Assembly: GCA_037176885.1 (NCBI GenBank)
Contig: JAWWNJ010000255.1
Location: forward strand, 62,001-126,000
Length of the DNA: 64,000 bases
Reading direction: 5' to 3'
Source of the DNA: Favolaschia claudopus
Lineage: Eukaryota; Basidiomycota; Agaricomycetes; Agaricales; Mycenaceae
Both the position numbers and the translations under genes were made by a program. Positions 22,079 to 31,935 of the stretch are shown here, piece by piece; positions within the stretch are counted from its first letter, which is position 1, and every line of letters starts with the position of its first letter. The notes under the pieces were generated by a model. It was given only the letters and a program-made list of their open reading frames with translations, made no database searches and had not been told where the DNA came from.

Positions 22079-23587
22079 TCACTCGTCCACCATAACCATA
22101 TCCTCATGCAGCGCATCAATAATCTTCTCCAACATAGGATTCCCGCCTACCCTCCCAATCTCGTCTCGAGCTTGTCTCTCCAGTATCTCCAAAACGTTTT
22201 GCGTATATGCGAGCGAGTGTGTCTCCGCTTTAAGATAGTCGATGATGGGGATCTTTTCGGAGGGGTCAGTCGGGCGTTGTTTCAGTGCTTCTGAGGTGGA
22301 GTCAGTGCCAGAATCGAGAAAGGTTGGTTGAACTTACCAAGGATTCGCGTATCTGTTGGATTGGCGTGGATGCCGTGCAGGATGGGAAAGGAGAATTTTC
22401 CTTCGCTCAAGTCTTCAGCGAAGCCTTTTCGAGCAGAGTACTACAGTCATGATGCCGATACGCCACTTGAGTAAATGTGAAGAAAAAGACAAATCGAGGG
22501 TGAACGAGAAGAAATTCCAACGTACCGCAGGAGAGGTCAGATTGACATAGTCGTCGCGGATTTGGATAAATATTCCGATGACATTGGCCAGCGGGGTGAA
22601 GTCTCTGTTGTTAAGATTCCGCAGTGTTTGAACATGTGAAGGTATGCTGAAGGAATGGACGTACACATCGGCATTTTGTGCCCCGGCGCAGGTTTGCATC
22701 AATTTAGCCATCATGCGAAAGAAGCTTGAGGTCTCTGAAACGGCAGGGGTTATTCGGTTACTCGACCTATGCTGTGAAAGACAGGCTGGAGGTATGTGCA
22801 CGCACTATCAGCGACCATGAGGACGTATTCGTCTTCTGTGGGGCAGCGGAATGTCTCGCGCCAAAGAATCTCGAGCCCTTGGCCTCGGTGGATGGCGACC
22901 ATTTCGTCTTTGATTCAAAGGACAAGAGGAAATAGGAAGAAGGAATCAGCCCTCAGGCTTCCCGTCTCACGCCTAACGACCATTCACCAGTAAATGCCTT
23001 CAACATAGTCTGAATCGCGTCAGACGACTCTTCCATGGACAAAATTTCCTGCTGTGCGAGGAAGAATGCCTGACTACCGGCGTTGAATGTTTGTGGGATG
23101 CCGAAAATGCTATGAGCAACTGGGAGACCAAATCGATCAATATTGAGTATGTGAGATTCGGGGAGATGGTGAGGTACAATACGCACCTGGTTTTCCCCGT
23201 CGAAGATGGGTTCCATCTTCAATGTCGTCAATCCTAGGTGGAGAATACAAATCAAAGTAAGTGCTCGTAGTCGGTTCTATCATAGCCTATGGCACAGCAA
23301 GTAGTCCAAACGCACAATAGCCACGCGTTCAGCACTATATTGAGGGTTTTGCTGATGCTATTCAGTGCATCGGGAGGAAGCTGCATCCAGAAGTTGAGTG
23401 CTTCAACAAAACGGAGTATCCATGCCCTGCCGGGTATCGAGATGAGATATTCGAAGGGAGCCATGGTGGCCTGGATTATTGTGATCAACGCGGGTGAGAT
23501 TCAAAGTACATCACATACCGAGTCATTCGCCAGGAGCCATAGTGAAGATTTAGGTAGAGTTGTGAGGAGAGAGTCGTAGAACGACAT
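22079..23587 (-). CDS. Geranylgeranyl diphosphate synthase-like prenyltransferase
   Basis: Nine exons: 23587-23519, 23470-23316, 23233-23187, 23119-22988, 22907-22806, 22734-22665, 22604-22526, 22440-22338, 22290-22079; 322 residues, usual for fungal GGPPS. It is a trans-isoprenyl diphosphate synthase condensing isopentenyl diphosphate with allylic diphosphates. The first Asp-rich motif is DDIED (77-81), followed by GTHLRRGKP; the second is DDYVN (209-213). HRGQG.EILWR (141-151), LSEGKFSFP and the [10 protein letters not shown] opening are family hallmarks. Oddities: Trp73 sits four residues before the first Asp-rich motif where fungal GGPPS usually have Ser/Ala (NAWLL for NASLL), and KTSSFF replaces KTGGLF. 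These suggest a diverged, possibly secondary-metabolism enzyme with altered product length. The start exon [12 protein letters not shown] matches the family. TATATAAA lies 54 bp upstream. Confidence 0.9.
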
Positions 23588-23640
23588 GAATAGAGAAACG
23601 ATTTCGTCGCTGAATCGTAGATGGGCCGTCGAGGCCCCAC

Positions 23641-23648
23641 TTTATATA
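23641..23648 (-). promoter_or_regulatory. TATA box of the GGPPS gene
   Basis: TATATAAA on the minus strand, 54 bp before the ATG at 23587, at a normal core-promoter distance. Confidence 0.5.
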
Positions 23649-23824
23649 CTGCTCGGAGTTTCTTTGTCTGAAGACGCCGAAGGAGGAAAAGCCAAACTCG
23701 AGCGGTTCACGCGGTGGCGTCTTACGCAAAGTCGTAGAAGAACATCATACTGCCATGGGTGAGAATCAGTGCTTCCTTTCTCTGCCAGTTATTCTGAGGA
23801 TGATAGGATTAATTTTCCGTAGTT

Positions 23825-23947
23825 TCAAAGATATAATCTGGACCCACACCCGGGCACGAGTGTTCGAAGTGGATGAGGGACATATGCTGGAGGCGGCGGT
23901 GGCGGCGGGTCGTACAAGGTAAAGAAAGGGGAGTCTGAGCGAGTCAT
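23825..23947 (-). pseudogene. Detached 5' fragment of an F-box gene
   Basis: A 40-codon frame starts MTRSDSPFFTLYDPPPPPPP and is clearly related to the N-terminus of the F-box protein at 19921-21483. It stops soon after. The upstream DNA (23948-24010) also resembles that gene's upstream DNA, including AGAAAGTTTGTCACACGTCA. The remainder of the gene is absent here. It is a partial duplication, not a functional gene, although its promoter could still be active. Confidence 0.7.
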
Positions 23948-24338
23948 AAGGTAAGTAGGAGCGGGTGGATGTCGCGGTGCAGAAAGAGAAAGTTTGTCAC
24001 ACGTCACGTTCGTCACGTTCGTCACGATGAGCTCTGATTTTGATTTCGATGATTTTCTGGAATAAAAAACAGAATAGCGGTAACAGTACAAGCAGATGTT
24101 TGTTGTGGATCTATGCGTGAAAAAGTAGGAATTGGGAAACCCTGACCACGATTCAGAGAGCGACGAAATCGCGATCGTAGGTGGAGTAGGTGATGGCAAA
24201 GATTGTAAATCCGGACCAGCAAGATGAAATCGGAACAAGGAGAGGGAAAACTTGGAATGAAGGAGGAGTGTATAGCTGAGAGTGTCGTTCAGAAGAAACC
24301 GGGTGTAAAACATGGTATCCCAAATTCCTCACTGAACA
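23948..24338. other. Intergenic stretch with direct repeats
   Basis: GTCACACGTCAC at 23996-24007 is followed by tandem CGTTCGTCA units. Nothing else is recognised. Confidence 0.45.
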
Positions 24339-25667
24339 TCAAAGTACCCCCTGCTCCTTCATTCGTCGCAAAAACTCCGCAACGGAGAGGCCACCCTGAG
24401 ATCCATCAACACCAAGCTTCACATCGATTCCCCTTTCCTCTCCCAAACTGCGCAAAGACTCCGCAACGGCGGCCGGAGGAGGCTGATCAAGACACAGTCT
24501 AAAAGATTCAAGGGGCCTGACACCAAGCAGCTGTCTCGCAAATTCATAGTCCACCGGCGACTGCATCTTCCTGTTCCAATCCCAAAGCGACAAATGACGC
24601 AGGTTCGGCAGAAAATCATCCTGCGTCGCAATCGCCTCCAAAACCGAACTATAGCCTTCTTCCACGACGGTGAGATGCGTGAGGTCAGGCGTGAAGTTGA
24701 TAAACTCTATCACGCTTTCCGGCGGCCAACGCAGATCCATCTTCATCTCCAAGACCCGTATAGGGGCGGCGGAGCGCGTTAAGAACGACGTGACGATCGT
24801 CAACGGGATCTCTAAAAACGACAGCAGCAAATCCTCCAAGGAGGGGAGGGTGAGATGCTGCAGAAGGATAGCGCTGTTGCGCTCCGCGTAATTGACGCGG
24901 CGGGAATTTTGAGCCAATCCGAAATGAAGTTTTCGTAGGGAGGCGTGCGTGAGATGCATAGGGGCTTCAGCCCGCAAGTATTCTGACTCCCCGTAACGTA
25001 TACCGCGGAGATAGCACTCTGCAAGCAAGGGTGCGGCGTGGAGAACGTCGAGCCAGTCGGTCACATTGTAGGTCGCTGCCATGTGGCTGGTGGAATGTAT
25101 GACGAGGGTGTGCAGGGACGGGAATGCGGCTCCTGAGAGATGGATTTGTCGAGTCATTGAGCCCTCTTGGCCCACCAGTGGCTGTATGAACAGCTCGTGC
25201 AGGTGCGGCCCGCACCCCTCAAGCAGTGCAGAGAAGTTCTGCGAGTCCTGGAGCCAGCCAGAGAGAGTGAGGGACATGGGCAGGTTTCCTGCCAGCTTGA
25301 TCCACGATGGAACGAGTTCCGCTGAGGCGATGTTGCTATTCCGAAAGACGTTTATCCGGAGTCGCGTCCACAAACGAGGGGTCGAGAGTGCGATGTCACG
25401 CCATAGACGTGAGACGAGTAGAAATGCGAGGGGAAAATTTTTGGGGTCCATGATACAGTCGAGGTCGTCAGATACGCAGCGGACGAAGATTTCTGACTGT
25501 AGCTCGAGCGGTAAAAGCGCCATAGGATCTAGGACTGCGTTGAGCCTCTTCCGAACGTCGCTCTGCTGTTTTCGTAGGTCCCTCAAGACCTGTATTTGGA
25601 TTTCGATAGCAGATGAAAGATCACGCAGTTCCCCTCGAAGGTGTGCGGCAGTGGAGGCTCGCGACAT
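24339..25667 (-). CDS. F-box/leucine-rich-repeat-like protein 2
   Basis: A single exon of 442 residues starting MSRASTAAH. A predicted coiled coil (about 10-45, ELRDLSSAIEIQIQVLRDLR) leads into an F-box (LLPLELQSEIFVRCV at 51-65, then LLVSRLWRDIALSTPRLW), then irregular Leu-rich repeats to the C-terminus. As in other Agaricomycete F-box proteins, the role is presumably substrate selection for SCF ubiquitin ligase, with the target unknown. The frame stays open upstream to 25763 with a hydrophobic stretch, but that part is AT-rich and looks like 5' UTR; the MSRAS start directly precedes the usual coiled coil. Confidence 0.8.
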   Translation of the reverse strand: MSRASTAAHLRGELRDLSSAIEIQIQVLRDLRKQQSDVRKRLNAVLDPMALLPLELQSEIFVRCVSDDLDCIMDPKNFPLAFLLVSRLWRDIALSTPRLWTRLRINVFRNSNIASAELVPSWIKLAGNLPMSLTLSGWLQDSQNFSALLEGCGPHLHELFIQPLVGQEGSMTRQIHLSGAAFPSLHTLVIHSTSHMAATYNVTDWLDVLHAAPLLAECYLRGIRYGESEYLRAEAPMHLTHASLRKLHFGLAQNSRRVNYAERNSAILLQHLTLPSLEDLLLSFLEIPLTIVTSFLTRSAAPIRVLEMKMDLRWPPESVIEFINFTPDLTHLTVVEEGYSSVLEAIATQDDFLPNLRHLSLWDWNRKMQSPVDYEFARQLLGVRPLESFRLCLDQPPPAAVAESLRSLGEERGIDVKLGVDGSQGGLSVAEFLRRMKEQGVL

Positions 25668-25968
25668 CGTGGTAGGAAGGAAAGGAGATTCTCTTATGTA
25701 ATATAGCCAAAATATAACAGGTGAAAACAAACGCAAATAAAGTTGCAGAAAAAAAATATTCAATCGAATCGGCGCTGAGAGTTAGCAAACAGAAAATGTT
25801 AAGAGTCATATTGGTCGAGTGGTCCAGGGTTCTCGATTCTCTAAATTCTCCCGACTCGCGAGGTAAATGGAATTTTTCGAATTCTCGGTCACAAGTCGAT
25901 AGCTCTGGAGTTTGTCTGGAGTCAAGCATGACTCGGACTCATGGAGCACACAAATATAACATATTCAC
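25668..25968. other. Intergenic stretch
   Basis: AT-rich in the 5' half. No gene, repeat or RNA is seen. Confidence 0.5.
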
Positions 25969-27447
25969 TTAACTATCGATAAATTTGCTCGCCTGCATCG
26001 TTTCCCACTTTCTAAACCACTCCACCACCTTCTTCGCCGACTCATTATCAACCTTCTTCTCCCTCGCCCGCCACTTATCCATCGTATCCACAGCGCCGCC
26101 TCCCTGCTTAATAACCTCTTTAATCGTCGCACATATCTCCCTATGCGGAATCGTTGGATCCCTCCACGCCTTGACCTGACATTCCTTCCCGCAATACGAA
26201 ACCAACTGGCACCCACTACACCGACGAAATCGACTCTCCGGCGCCGCTCCAGGTTCGAGCATCTGTATCGAGCGATGACACCCCAGCGAGAAGCACACCT
26301 CGCGCTCCTTGCTCGACTTGAGTATCGTGTACGCGGGAATCGCAAACGACTTCGCAAACGGATCGTGGCCCCACTCCTTCCCCAATTTCAACACATACGC
26401 GAGGATGTCCGGGCGCATATGTTGAGGCGTGGGCGGGATCTCCAGCAGCAGCTTCCCGGACATGTACATCGTAGCGGCTGCGTCGGTGATCACTTGAATG
26501 GTGTACGGCAGCAGATCCACCCTGACCGCCTCGCAGAAAAAGTTGGGGGTGTGGAGATGCCCGAGAGCCTTGGAGAACATATCGAATAGCGAGCGCTCGA
26601 GCCCGCCACACAGACGCTCGATATCCCCCGGCTGCATATTCGACTCTCCGAGCACGCATTTCCAGAATTTTTCGATATGCCACATGCGTCGATGAAAGGC
26701 GTCGCCGATTTCAATCCTCCGTTCGGCCGTGAGGGATGCGGAGTTCTTCATGCGCCGCGTGGTGAGATCGCAGATATCGTGCCCAATTTTCGCGATATCC
26801 GCCGCGAGGTTGGGCGATGCCGCAATGTGGGAAACGACGAGAGACCTCCCGACGTGCCCGACGACGCCCAGAAGCGACAGCGTGAAAGGCTCCGGATCGC
26901 GATACAGGTGGATCCATTGGTGGAGGGATTCGACGGTGATTTCTGCGCCGTGTGGGATGCAATCTTGCGGCGAGAACGGCCACGCCTGCATGCGTCGCTT
27001 TGCCACTGCAGTCGGAGACAAGTCGTGGAGGTACGGCGTAAGACGCTTGAAGATTCGCGAAAAGAAACAATGGAAGGGCGAAGAAGCCACTTCCGGCTCT
27101 TCCGTCTTCCACATTTCGTACCAGCCATGAAGCACGAGTTGGGCGGTGTGGCGAACCACTAGCCACTCGCTCCCTGAGCAGCTTGAGGAGCACTGGCTGT
27201 GAGATAGAACGAGGCGCGCTAGTTCCTCGTCGCTCCGGGGATATGTTACGAATTTGAGAATGGCCGGCCAGATGGGACAGTCTTTCCCGAAGACGAACTC
27301 CTCGCCGAAGGGAGGGCTGATGAGGAGGGAGAAGCAACCCGCCAAGCAACCCCAGCATGCATAGAGATGTGGAGGGTCATGGAGAGCGTGGTTTATGAAT
27401 ACCACCAGCTGTTCAGACGTAACAGAAGGGCGCGAAACAAGATGCAT
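25969..27447 (-). CDS. MYND-type zinc-finger protein
   Basis: A single exon of 492 residues. The only recognisable domain is a C-terminal MYND finger at about 385-439: C-x4-C (CFSLGC), a spacer, CSGC, then YCGKEC and HREIC. This gives the expected Cys/His zinc ligands. The N-terminal 380 residues are helical-looking and not assignable. Standalone C-terminal MYND proteins are numerous in Agaricomycetes; MYND domains bind proline-rich partners, but no specific role is known here. The ATG at 27447 is the first in the frame. Confidence 0.8.
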   Translation of the reverse strand: MHLVSRPSVTSEQLVVFINHALHDPPHLYACWGCLAGCFSLLISPPFGEEFVFGKDCPIWPAILKFVTYPRSDEELARLVLSHSQCSSSCSGSEWLVVRHTAQLVLHGWYEMWKTEEPEVASSPFHCFFSRIFKRLTPYLHDLSPTAVAKRRMQAWPFSPQDCIPHGAEITVESLHQWIHLYRDPEPFTLSLLGVVGHVGRSLVVSHIAASPNLAADIAKIGHDICDLTTRRMKNSASLTAERRIEIGDAFHRRMWHIEKFWKCVLGESNMQPGDIERLCGGLERSLFDMFSKALGHLHTPNFFCEAVRVDLLPYTIQVITDAAATMYMSGKLLLEIPPTPQHMRPDILAYVLKLGKEWGHDPFAKSFAIPAYTILKSSKEREVCFSLGCHRSIQMLEPGAAPESRFRRCSGCQLVSYCGKECQVKAWRDPTIPHREICATIKEVIKQGGGAVDTMDKWRAREKKVDNESAKKVVEWFRKWETMQASKFIDS

Positions 27448-28158
27448 CGTTCGGTGCGAGTGGAGGCAAGAGTGAAAGACTGAAGTCGCCCGGCCCTGAA
27501 AAAACCTCTTTGCTGATCATTATGATTGATCATCACTGATCGCATGATCGGCGTGGTACGCGGTCACGTTCTTGTGAGTCGTGACTTGAGAAGAAACGCG
27601 TGATGCGGGGCCGCCAATGTCAGCGAAAAAATTTGAACGCTTTGATTCAGGTTGATTCCCCGAAGGATTCCATCCGAGTCAGCAGACGCCTATCGTGCCC
27701 TCCCAAAGGGGGATTTTCAGTGTTGACGATCTGTGTTTCGGAGGGCTTGATTTCTGCGGCACGAAGGCGTGAGGTGCCTGAAGAGGATTATAGAGTTGCA
27801 GATTTTCTCACGGTGAGATTCCACAAAGTCAATCATTTCGACGAAGAATGGGACTACCGTTGCGGAACCCCTGTGCAGTGAGTTGAACAGGATTGGCCAA
27901 AGTGGGCTCCTGAGCTTGGTCCGAATCCGGCGGAATGGGTTTGCTCGCCAGAATCAGTTGAGATGAATGCCCTACCAGTGCGCGAGAAACACGCAGTGAA
28001 ATCAGGAACCACTGCTACTTCACGGCCATTATTAAGCCGGATGAGATCCCTTGGTCGGCACGCATATTAACTCCTTTGTATGCGGGTTCCTCAATCTCAG
28101 ACTCGACACTCCGCCCTACATCGTTGGCCCAACTTCGCCTCGCAAGGACACGAGCGTC
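27448..28158. other. Intergenic region between divergent genes
   Basis: A bidirectional promoter interval between the MYND gene (-) and the reductase gene (+). A cluster of GATCA/TGATC palindromes lies at about 27513-27550. A small open frame at 27600-27881 has no recognisable features and is left out. Confidence 0.45.
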
Positions 28159-29391
28159 ATGAATGCGACCCCCGACTCAGATCCTTCCACCTTCTTTCGT
28201 AAACAGACAACCTTCCTGACGGGCGGCACGGGCTGCCTCGGTGGATGCCTCCTTTACAAACTAGTCATGAAGCTCGACGTGAAGAAGATATACGTTTTAG
28301 CCCGCAAATCCAGTCAACATGCCATAGCGCAGTTGAGGGAAACGATGCCAGAACACATCGAAGACATGCTGGCTACCAATAAAATCTTATTCGTTGTCGG
28401 CGACGTCACAACGCAGGGCGACTTGGGAACTGACACCAGTATCCTAGCGGAGATGACTAGCACAGTCAACATCGTCATTCACACCGCAGCTAGCCTCGAT
28501 CTAAAAAGTTCCTTCTCTGAAAGCTTGCACAATAACTGTCTACCTGCGCTTCAATTGGCACAGATCGCTGCAAGATTCAAGCTTCTCACTCGATTCGTAT
28601 TCATATCCACTGCGTATGCGAACTCGTTCCTCCCCGGTGGTCTCGTCGAGGAGACAATCTATTCGGTCGGCAACGCAGAGGACCATCTCCAGCAGATTGT
28701 GGAGACAGGCACAGTACCACAGAACCTGGAAGGTTTCCCCTTCCCGTACGCATTCGTGAAGAACATCACCGAGCAGCTCTTATTTTCGAGGCACTCCAAC
28801 CTCCCCATCCTCATCGTTCGCCCCACTGGCATCATGCCAGCGATGCGCGAACCGTACCGGCATTACTCCCGACGTGGCTCATGCCCTGGATCGACATACA
28901 TCGAGGCATACATGACCGCCCCAGACTCGGGTGTCTTCCGTGTACCGCCGCTCCATCCAGCCGGCACCAATGTTCTCGACGAAATTCCCGTCGACATCGT
29001 GGCGAATATCGTGCTCCTCCACCTGATGCATGGCACGACTGGAATCGTCCACGCGGGAGCGGAGAGCTTTGGCCTCCCTCGGACGTTGGCGGACTTCCAC
29101 CGTGACATTGTCGAGCACTTCCCCCGCGAGCTTCATGCACGCCCGCCGAGGTTTCAGTATATCACTGACAAGAGCGAGAAGCAAGGACGGTATGCGGAGT
29201 TTTGGAAGGTCGCGGAAGGCGACTGGCACTTCTCGAATGCGAAGTCGAAGCAGTTAGCGGAGATGGCAGGGCCGCTCTGGATTGAGATGAGTGAACACAA
29301 AGCAGGGCAGTTGTCAAAGGAAAGGGCAAGACGTATTAGCGAGGAGGTAGTCGCCCGCATGGTATCCACAGCCCCCCGTGCAGCGCTGTAG
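28159..29391 (+). CDS. NAD(P)-dependent reductase of the NAD_binding_4 (male-sterility/thioester-reductase) family
   Basis: A single exon of 410 residues from the ATG at 28159. The extended SDR fold is indicated by TGGTGCLGG (21-29) for nucleotide binding, GDVT (81-84), STAYAN (150-155) and the catalytic YxxxK pair Tyr197/Lys201 (YAFVK). The family reduces fatty-acyl-CoA or carrier-bound thioesters to aldehyde or alcohol, either alone or as the last domain of NRPS-like reductases. Here it stands alone, without adenylation or carrier domains. The frame is open further upstream but has no ATG there. It is intron-free, unlike most neighbours. Its place between the GGPPS and acyltransferase 2 suggests, without proving, a shared metabolic role. 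Confidence 0.8.
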   Translation: MNATPDSDPSTFFRKQTTFLTGGTGCLGGCLLYKLVMKLDVKKIYVLARKSSQHAIAQLRETMPEHIEDMLATNKILFVVGDVTTQGDLGTDTSILAEMTSTVNIVIHTAASLDLKSSFSESLHNNCLPALQLAQIAARFKLLTRFVFISTAYANSFLPGGLVEETIYSVGNAEDHLQQIVETGTVPQNLEGFPFPYAFVKNITEQLLFSRHSNLPILIVRPTGIMPAMREPYRHYSRRGSCPGSTYIEAYMTAPDSGVFRVPPLHPAGTNVLDEIPVDIVANIVLLHLMHGTTGIVHAGAESFGLPRTLADFHRDIVEHFPRELHARPPRFQYITDKSEKQGRYAEFWKVAEGDWHFSNAKSKQLAEMAGPLWIEMSEHKAGQLSKERARRISEEVVARMVSTAPRAAL

Positions 29392-30261
29392 TGACTCTGT
29401 ACCGCCGAGACTTGTACTTAGCCTTTGACCTTATTCAAGCACTTCAAGATCCTCCAGTGCAGCCACGACTACTAGGAGATGAATTCTATCCCTCCGTACC
29501 CCACAGGATACACGCACCGGCACTCGAGGGTGAGGTTTCACGAGTTTTGTAGTGACCACAACGCCAGAAACACCCTCGAGAACTCGACACGTCGACAAAA
29601 TTGGCAAGAGAGCGCAAGTGGCAAATCAAGGCTGTATATTGCATAGAAATGTCGGTGTCGCTCATACATAGACGTCCTTCGTGGGATCCAATAGCTGCTT
29701 CCGGCCTGGATTCTGGAATCGACCAAGAGTTGGTGCAAGAAAAGCGGAAAGAAAGATATGACTCACAACGTGACGTGTGACAGATGTGACGGCATGACGG
29801 CGTGACACTAACCCTCGTACTCCCACCCTGTTTTTCCCAAGTTTTTCCTCTTCGTCAACTCTTCGTCATAAACTATGGCAGATCCTGCATGGAGGAGACG
29901 CTTGTACTGTCTACCCTACTTTTGGATCTGTGGGCTTCATGCATCCTGCGATTGGCCCCTCCCCGCGCGAAATTCGGCTCAAAAAATCATGATTCATTCG
30001 AGCAGATTCGAGCTTCAGTGGAGAATCGAGATCTGACTCCGAGTCTGAAATGCGTCTGGCGTGGCAACTGGCAGCAGCTCAATTGCAAATAAATCCACCC
30101 TCGAACCCGCGTCGGACTCACTCCATTCAGACTTACGAGCAAAATGTCGGACTTTCGGACTTTTGAGTGTCCTCGTCAAGATTAAATCATGGAAGTGAAA
30201 TTTCGCTCTTTGTCCTCGTCCTCTTGCTTCCTAGACTATCTAACTCTGTCGCGTAGTCTCA
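29392..30261. other. Intergenic stretch with bZIP/CRE-like motifs
   Basis: GTGACGTGTGAC at 29770-29781 is the exact reverse complement of the 12-mer at 21710 and 23996. It is followed by TGTGACGG, CATGACGG and CGTGACAC. No gene is seen. Confidence 0.45.
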
Positions 30262-31935
30262 ATGCTCTCTCGGCTTGCATCTATGTTGTTCAACATTAGC
30301 CCGCCAATGGTTCCTCCTCCCCCGGGAATGCGAATTGTTCCCTGCTCACCTCTCGATGACAGCGGACCTCGGGAATGGATAATGACCGTTGGTCTCGTCG
30401 TACCCACACAATTGGATCCCAGAAAATTGGAAGAGTCTCTCCTGAAGGTGATCGAGCACAAGTTTCCTCGTGCGGGTGCGAGACTTGCGTTGCGGAACGG
30501 GGTAAGTAAACCTGCGATGCAATTATCTCTCCTCATACATCGATATTCAAAGATATACGAATACCAAATACCCGAAAAATTTGACGCCTCGACTCCAGGA
30601 GCGATATTCAGTGTGGAATGTCATTTGGAGCCTTGTCCAGAACGGTCAAAAATTCTACTCCCGACTTTATCTGGCCTTAGCGAGTCCGAACCAACCTTCA
30701 TCGTCCCCTCTACACTCGATATGGACTCCTTGTTTCTCGGTGAAACCTCCCCTCGGACAATATCCGCCTTCCTCCAACCCAACGTCCCCCTCATGCACGT
30801 ACACCTCATCACATACACCGACCTTACACTCATCGGCGTAACCTTGCCGCACATCGCATTCGATGGTCTGGGAGTTGGGACCATGATCACTGCGTGGACG
30901 CGCGTTTTGAATGGTGCTGATATTGAGAGCATCTCTGGGATGCCGTGGGATATGCAGCCGTTCGAAAACTTCTTCCCCGAATCGGGGGTGGGGAGACAAC
31001 TTCGTCCTGCGCGTGGCTGGCTCAACGCAGGATGGTTTGGATGGATGCCTTTCGTCTCGAAATTGGTCTGGGAGAAAATACAAGATCCAACGGAGCGGAT
31101 GTGTTTTGCCCGACTTCCCAAGGGTTTCCTGGATGAGATCAAGAAGCAAATTATGTCCGAGCTTCGAGCGCAGGGATCTACTGATTATGTGGGGAGCTCC
31201 GATGTTCTTTTAGCGTGGTGGATCAAGGTGTGTTTTTCTCCCGCACTTACAATATCGAATCCAATTTATTTATGCTGTTTGCAGCTAATGTATGACCACC
31301 GCCCCCCGTCTGCCGCACCCCTTTGCGTCCACATGGCAGTAAACTTTCGCTCTCTCCCAATCTTCGGCGGCAACAACACCCCACTCATCACGCCGTACAT
31401 TCACAATGCTTTCGGCACATACGGTGGCCTCACCATCCCAATTAGCACTCTGCAAGCCGAATCCCTCGCTCAAGTTGCGCTCCGCATCCGGCGCGGGATT
31501 TTAGCGTACAATGCCGATCCGGAAGCCATTCGCGACGACCTCGCTTGGACATTTGCGAATAAGGATAAATTCATCCTGCCGTGCCCTCCGTGCGGGGATT
31601 TTAATTTGACGAGTAATTTGCGTGCGGTGGGTTTGGGGAATGCGGATTTCTCGGGGGCGGCGGTGGGTACGGACTCGGAGGATCCCCGACCTCGTATTGG
31701 TCAGGACGGCGATTCGACAGTGCAAGAAAAAGGCGGCGAGAATAAGGCAAAAGTGGCTTTTGTTTATTGCGTTACCTCGTCGACACAATTTCTTCCAATG
31801 CGGCATTTCAGTCTCTTTCTCATGGAGGATAAGGAGGCTATTTGGATGTCAAAAATATGTGGGGATGGGGAGATAGAGAGTATTGCCCAACGAGCAAGTC
31901 GGAGCGAGGGTGGCGTCGAGTTCATTTATATATGA
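30262..31935 (+). CDS. BAHD-type acyltransferase 2
   Basis: Exons 30262-30501, 30553-31227, 31285-31935; 521 residues. It is a paralogue of acyltransferase 1 with identical intron positions. Catalytic HxxxD is HIAFD at 180-184 (VTLPHIAFDGLG). Other shared segments are EESL.KVIE.KFPRAGARLA, ISGMPWDMQPF, STDYVGSSDVL.AWWIK and the C-terminal FLMEDKEAIWMSKI. It has a longer N-terminus and an extra charged insert near the C-terminus (GTDSEDPRPR...GGENK). It acylates a hydroxyl or amine using acyl-CoA; the substrate is unknown. It is encoded divergently from acyltransferase 1 and about 11 kb away. Confidence 0.85.
   Translation: MLSRLASMLFNISPPMVPPPPGMRIVPCSPLDDSGPREWIMTVGLVVPTQLDPRKLEESLLKVIEHKFPRAGARLALRNGVSKPAMQLSLLIHRYSKIYEYQIPEKFDASTPGAIFSVECHLEPCPERSKILLPTLSGLSESEPTFIVPSTLDMDSLFLGETSPRTISAFLQPNVPLMHVHLITYTDLTLIGVTLPHIAFDGLGVGTMITAWTRVLNGADIESISGMPWDMQPFENFFPESGVGRQLRPARGWLNAGWFGWMPFVSKLVWEKIQDPTERMCFARLPKGFLDEIKKQIMSELRAQGSTDYVGSSDVLLAWWIKVCFSPALTISNPIYLCCLQLMYDHRPPSAAPLCVHMAVNFRSLPIFGGNNTPLITPYIHNAFGTYGGLTIPISTLQAESLAQVALRIRRGILAYNADPEAIRDDLAWTFANKDKFILPCPPCGDFNLTSNLRAVGLGNADFSGAAVGTDSEDPRPRIGQDGDSTVQEKGGENKAKVAFVYCVTSSTQFLPMRHFSLFLMEDKEAIWMSKICGDGEIESIAQRASRSEGGVEFIYI

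Noticed and set aside
27600..27881. Small open frame in the divergent promoter interval
   Set aside because: No features, and it lies where promoters of both neighbours are expected.
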